Below are positions 6,008 through 9,077 of a stretch of DNA of 9,077 bases, piece after piece. A model generated the notes under the pieces. It saw only the letters and a list, made by a program, of their open reading frames with translations. It ran no database searches and was not told the origin of the DNA. This DNA comes from Pedobacter sp. UBA1654 (GTDB taxonomy: Bacteria > Bacteroidota > Bacteroidia > Sphingobacteriales > Sphingobacteriaceae), in NCBI GenBank assembly GCA_002320935.1, contig DCLG01000084.1, positions 135,947 through 145,023 on the forward strand. Reading direction: 5' to 3'. Every line of letters begins with the position of its first letter. Position 1 is the stretch's first letter. The translations under genes were made by a program, and so were the position numbers.

Positions 6008-8275
6008 ATGAGAAAGAACGGGAAAACTAAGGTTTTTAACAACGCTACAATGGAAGATTTCAACAATGGTTTAAATCAACATATCGGTGAGCCGGCAGAC
6101 CGAATTGAAGGTAAATTAAAAGTTACGGGTGCTGCAAGGTATGCTGCCGAATATCCCATCATGGGGATGACATATGGTGTTTTTGTCACGAGTACAATCG
6201 CTAAAGGATCGATCAGGTCCCTTCTTACAGACAAAGCAAAGAGATCTGCTGGCGTTATTGAGGTAATGACGCATTTAAACCGCCCTGAAGTACCTGGGTA
6301 TGATAAGCCTGTAGATCAAAAGAAAACCAGGTATTACGGACAGGAGTATCGCCTTTTTTACAACGACGATGTGGACCACTATAATCAGCCGGTAGCTTTA
6401 GTCATTGCAGAGACGCTGGAACAGGCGAGCTATGCAGCAACCTTGGTAGAAGTGCTTTATGATGAAAAGCCACACCGTACGAATTTGCTGGACAATTTAG
6501 CTGCTAAGATAACACCACAGCGCCCTTCGGATTCTGTACGTGGAGATGCAGAGGCCTGGAAGGGCGCGGAGGTTAAAATAGATCAGGAATACCATACCTC
6601 AATACAGGTACATAATAGTATGGAACCCCATGCCACAACTGCTCATTGGCTTCCATCGGGTAAATTGCTTATTTTTAATAAAACCCAGTCTGTACAGTCG
6701 ACTAAAGATGCGTTTATCAATTACTTTAATTTAAATAAAAATCAGGTCGAGGTAAACTCACCATTTGTAGGGGGTGCCTTCGGGAGCGCATCCCGTGTAT
6801 GGCCGCAGGAGATGGCTGCGGTTCTTGGCGCTAAAAAGGTGGGCAGACCGCTGAAGGTCGTCCTCGAAAGAAAGCAGGTTTTTAATATGATCGGCTACAG
6901 GCCTTATGCCATTCAGCGATTCACTATAGGCGCCACAAAGAGTGGTGAATTCGTTGGAATAAGACACGAAGCAATGGGGATGACCTCTACTTATGAAGAG
7001 TTCGTTGAGCGCATTACAGATCCAACCAAATCAATGTACCGTTGTGCCAATCTGGAAACGAAGTATAAACTTGTTCCCTTAGATGTAAGTACCCCTACAC
7101 ATACCCGCGGACCAGGGGAAACCACAGGTTCTTTCGCATTGGAGTCTGCCATTGATGAGCTTGCTTATGCTTTGAAAATGGATCCTGTGACTTTACGATT
7201 GAAAAATTTTGCGGAACAGGATTATGAAAAAAAACTGCCCTGGACCAGTAATCATTTGCTAGAATGCTATAAGGAAGGTGCAGCCTTATTCGGCTGGGAA
7301 AAAAGAAATCCAGCGCCTGCATCCATGACTTCCGATGGTTACCTGGTAGGTATGGGCATGAGCGCAGGTATTTATAAATCGACACGAGCACCTGCCAGTG
7401 CAAGTGCGCAGATTAATCCCGATGGGACTTATATTGTTAAAACATCTGTGGCCGATACAGGACCCGGATCAGCAACGATATTCACACAGGTCGCCGCCGA
7501 AAGGTTGGATACATCTATCGAGAACGTCAACTTCCAGTGGGGCAATTCTAAATTTCCGCCTGCACCGGGCCAATTTGGATCACATACTACGGCCTCTGTA
7601 GGTTCAGCAATACATGATGTTTGCCTTGCGTTAAAAGCCTGGCTTGTTGAATTGAGTATTTCTGGTCAAAACCCCAGGTTTGCGGGGCATTTGCAAGATG
7701 ATCTTACGGCTGCCGATGGGTTTGTACGCGTGAAAAATGGTCAGGAGAGGATCTCTTTTTCAGATATATTGAAAGCAAATGGGCTTAGCGAACTCGTGGT
7801 TACAAATGAATCTAAAGCAGGGAATGAAGAAAAGACCCATTCCGGGAAATCGTTCTGCGCAAATTTTGTGGAGGTCTTAGTACAGCCGCAAACGGGTGCT
7901 GTTAAGGTGAACAGGGTTGTTACCGTGGTTGATTGCGGGAAGGTAATCAACTCCAAAACAGCCGAGAGCCAGGTTTTTGGATCTATCATTTGGGGCATTG
8001 GCGTGGCTTTAATGGAGGAAGGTGTAATTGATCATCGTAGTGGAGGATATGTAAACAACGATCTTGAAAATTATCATGTACCAGTTTGTGCTGACATGCC
8101 TGATATTAAAGTAAAGTTCATTGATAAAGAGGATAGTATATTGGATCCAATTGGAGCCAAAGGTCTGGGTGAAATCGGCATGATTGGCTTTTCTGCTGCA
8201 ATAGCCAATGCGGTGTTTCATGCGACTGGTAAAAGGATCAGGCATCTGCCCATTACACTTGACAAATTGATTTAA
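6008..8275 (+). CDS. Molybdenum-cofactor-binding large subunit, xanthine dehydrogenase/aldehyde oxidase family (PaoC/YagR-like)
   Basis: Catalytic subunit of a molybdenum hydroxylase that oxidises aldehydes or N-heterocycles. The length, 755 residues from this ATG, is full for the stand-alone PaoC/YagR type. Seen: the N-terminal aldehyde oxidase 'hammerhead' domain ('RIEGKLKVTGAARYAAEYP'), the Moco loop GGAFGS (6770-6787, usually GGGFGG), the substrate-channel segment TRGPGE (7103-7120; family form MRAPGE, with its Arg at 7106), 'FALESAIDELA' just after it, and the catalytic Glu of GLGE (8171-8173). No signal peptide or twin-arginine motif is visible. Such subunits normally follow a [2Fe-2S] and an FAD subunit gene, but lipA lies upstream on the other strand and a permease downstream. 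Start is uncertain: TTG 6002, ATG 6008 (chosen) and ATG 6050 (M-E-D-F, 741 residues) are all possible. Substrate unknown. Confidence 0.93.
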   Translation: MRKNGKTKVFNNATMEDFNNGLNQHIGEPADRIEGKLKVTGAARYAAEYPIMGMTYGVFVTSTIAKGSIRSLLTDKAKRSAGVIEVMTHLNRPEVPGYDKPVDQKKTRYYGQEYRLFYNDDVDHYNQPVALVIAETLEQASYAATLVEVLYDEKPHRTNLLDNLAAKITPQRPSDSVRGDAEAWKGAEVKIDQEYHTSIQVHNSMEPHATTAHWLPSGKLLIFNKTQSVQSTKDAFINYFNLNKNQVEVNSPFVGGAFGSASRVWPQEMAAVLGAKKVGRPLKVVLERKQVFNMIGYRPYAIQRFTIGATKSGEFVGIRHEAMGMTSTYEEFVERITDPTKSMYRCANLETKYKLVPLDVSTPTHTRGPGETTGSFALESAIDELAYALKMDPVTLRLKNFAEQDYEKKLPWTSNHLLECYKEGAALFGWEKRNPAPASMTSDGYLVGMGMSAGIYKSTRAPASASAQINPDGTYIVKTSVADTGPGSATIFTQVAAERLDTSIENVNFQWGNSKFPPAPGQFGSHTTASVGSAIHDVCLALKAWLVELSISGQNPRFAGHLQDDLTAADGFVRVKNGQERISFSDILKANGLSELVVTNESKAGNEEKTHSGKSFCANFVEVLVQPQTGAVKVNRVVTVVDCGKVINSKTAESQVFGSIIWGIGVALMEEGVIDHRSGGYVNNDLENYHVPVCADMPDIKVKFIDKEDSILDPIGAKGLGEIGMIGFSAAIANAVFHATGKRIRHLPITLDKLI

Positions 8276-8362
8276 GCGCCCACCTTACATGGAAGTACAC
8301 TTCATACAACCAAAATCATACATTGTTATCTGAAATCTGCTCATGAATAGCTCGGCCTTCCG

Positions 8363-8408
8363 GAACGTTCATAATTGAACATCGGGACTGTTCAATTTCG
8401 AACATCGG
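8363..8408. repeat. Tandem dyad sites, candidate activator-binding (UAS) sites
   Basis: Two 14-bp dyads, GTTCATAATTGAAC (8367-8380) and GTTCAATTTCGAAC (8390-8403), each end in GAAC followed directly by ATCGG. Over these 19 bases the copies match at 15 positions, mostly in the outer arms and flank, and their centres are 23 bp apart. An extra GAAC half-site abuts the first copy, making the perfect palindrome GAACGTTC at 8363-8370. Relative to the predicted start near 8481, the centres lie at about -107 and -84, the usual range for NtrC-family enhancer sites. Confidence 0.55.
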
Positions 8409-8454
8409 TGTGACGGAAAGTAGGCTGGCTGCAACCTGAGCGCATAATTGGTGG

Positions 8455-8470
8455 TGGCACATGCTTTGGA
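8455..8470 (+). promoter_or_regulatory. Sigma-54 (RpoN) -24/-12 promoter candidate
   Basis: TGGCAC (8455-8460), a five-base spacer and TTGGA (8466-8470) match the sigma-54 consensus TGGCAC-N5-TTGCW at 10 of 11 fixed positions; only the C of the -12 GC is G. The spacing is exact. It predicts a transcription start near 8481, giving a 13-base leader that contains the Shine-Dalgarno site of the permease gene. The weak point is the GC-to-GG change at -12, a normally well-conserved pair. Confidence 0.55.
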
Positions 8471-8481
8471 CATCGGCATGA

Positions 8482-8486
8482 AAGGA
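8482..8486 (+). promoter_or_regulatory. Shine-Dalgarno site of the permease gene
   Basis: AAGGA lies seven bases before the ATG at 8494 and within the short leader predicted from the sigma-54 promoter. It supports ATG 8494 over the out-of-frame ATG at 8478, which closes after 21 codons. Confidence 0.5.
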
Positions 8487-8493
8487 AAGTATT

Positions 8494-9077
8494 ATGTTAC
8501 AGCACCATCTTTTATTATTCTACCGGAACTTCAAAAAACATAGAAGTTCATTTTTCATCAATTTGATTGGGCTGTCAGCTGGACTTTCCTGTTCAATCCT
8601 GATTTACCTTTGGGTGATCGACGAAGTCAGAATGGATGGGTTCAATGAGAAAGGTGCACAGCTTTACCAGGTTATGGAGCATAATCAAACAGCAGCGGGC
8701 ATCAATACGACTGATGGAACATCAACACCACTGGCAGAAGCGCTAAAAGGAGAATTTCCCGAGGTAGAAGATGCGGTAATGTCCTCTCCGACATATTGGC
8801 TAGGGGAGTCAAAGATCTCCATCAAAGGCAACAATAACATTAAAGCACGCGGTAAGTTTGCCGGGCCTGATTTCTTCAAAATCTTTTCTTTTAAGGTGAT
8901 TAGTGGAAATATTAATTCAATGCTTACAGGTTTGAACAAAATTGTCATTTCCGAAGGCCTTGCTTTAAAGCTTTTTAAAACTACCGACGTCCTTGGCAAA
9001 GAGATTTCCTGGCGGAATGGAGATGTGGAAAAAGTAAACCATGCCCTGATCTCAGGCGTGTTCGAAGATACACCTTC
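8494..9077 (+). CDS. FtsX/MacB-type ABC transporter permease (3' end cut by window)
   Basis: N-terminal 194 codons of an inner-membrane permease; the frame stays open to the window end. Residues 1-19 are basic and cytoplasmic (RNFKKHRSS). One membrane helix follows (about 20-42, 'FFINLIGLSAGLSCSILIYL' onward). Then comes 'DEVRMDGFNEKGAQLYQV' (43-60), a variant of the usual Bacteroidota DE.SYD.FH....RIYRV, and a MacB-like periplasmic core domain ('TPLAEALKGEFPEVEDAV', 'PDFFKIFSFKVISG', 'IVISEGLALKLF', 'VLGKEI'). Family members run to about 780-800 residues with two permease cores, so roughly a quarter is visible. They work with a LolD/MacB-type ATPase and export or extract lipids, lipoproteins, peptides or drugs. 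The substrate cannot be inferred. The upstream sigma-54 signals suggest inducible expression. Confidence 0.9.
   Translation, partial: MLQHHLLLFYRNFKKHRSSFFINLIGLSAGLSCSILIYLWVIDEVRMDGFNEKGAQLYQVMEHNQTAAGINTTDGTSTPLAEALKGEFPEVEDAVMSSPTYWLGESKISIKGNNNIKARGKFAGPDFFKIFSFKVISGNINSMLTGLNKIVISEGLALKLFKTTDVLGKEISWRNGDVEKVNHALISGVFEDTP

Larger units (their letters stand above)
8276..8493 (+). promoter_or_regulatory. Regulatory region of the FtsX-type permease gene
   Basis: This 218-bp gap holds no gene. Its first 85 bases show nothing convincing; no terminator with a T-run follows the Moco gene. From 8363 on it has an ordered set of signals: dyad sites (8363-8408), a sigma-54 promoter candidate (8455-8470), a predicted start of transcription near 8481 and a Shine-Dalgarno site (8482-8486) before the ATG at 8494. 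The order and spacing are those of an enhancer-dependent sigma-54 promoter. Confidence 0.55.

Noticed and set aside
8289..8305. Terminator hairpin after the Moco gene (ATG-GAAG / CTTCAT)
   Set aside because: The stem needs a bulge, is short, and is not followed by a T-run.
8478..8543. Short plus-strand frame from ATG 8478 as the permease start or a leader peptide
   Set aside because: It is out of frame, ends after 21 codons, and its ATG would lie upstream of the predicted transcription start.
8685..8999. 104-codon minus-strand open frame
   Set aside because: It is antisense to the permease, whose plus-strand frame has clear family motifs over the whole stretch; no domain is recognisable in the minus frame.

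Overview
The window looks like chromosomal DNA of a Bacteroidota bacterium, most likely of the Sphingobacteriaceae type (Pedobacter-like). This rests on protein style rather than any database search. The UvrA lineage, the RskA-type anti-sigma factor, the FtsX-type permease with its 'FINLIGLSAG...DEV..DGFN' N-terminus, and a TAnnTTTG promoter-like box all fit that group. Base composition is moderate and fairly even. I see no tRNA, rRNA, CRISPR array, insertion sequence or phage gene.

Layout. Positions 1-3399 (+) hold the C-terminal seven-eighths of uvrA (nucleotide excision repair) and, one base after its stop, a stand-alone ADP-dependent NAD(P)H-hydrate dehydratase (nnrD-type metabolite repair). 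Positions 3392-5708 (-) hold three genes in one direction: lipA (lipoyl synthase), an ECF sigma factor, and its membrane-anchored RskA-like anti-sigma factor. The anti-sigma gene collides tail to tail with nnrD, overlapping it by 8 bp. Positions 5709-6007 form a divergent intergenic region with four 11-bp tandem repeats and a long imperfect hairpin. Positions 6008-8275 (+) hold a full-length molybdenum-cofactor subunit of a xanthine dehydrogenase/aldehyde oxidase family enzyme, without the usual [2Fe-2S] and FAD subunit genes beside it. Positions 8276-8493 are a regulatory region with two tandem dyad sites and a strong sigma-54 promoter candidate. From 8494 to the window end (+) lies the N-terminal third or so of an FtsX/MacB-type ABC permease.

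How the parts relate. uvrA-nnrD looks like a translationally linked pair without an obvious functional link. The sigma and anti-sigma genes form a classic regulatory pair, translationally coupled through TAGTG and possibly co-transcribed with lipA. The Moco subunit and the permease are probably separate units. The permease seems to have its own inducible sigma-54 promoter, predicting an NtrC-family activator somewhere in the genome.

I do not see a clearly new multi-gene system. The most distinctive signals are the sigma-54 promoter with paired upstream dyads before the permease, the 11-bp repeat/hairpin element between lipA and the Moco gene, the orphan Moco subunit, and the stand-alone nnrD with an altered nucleotide-binding loop.
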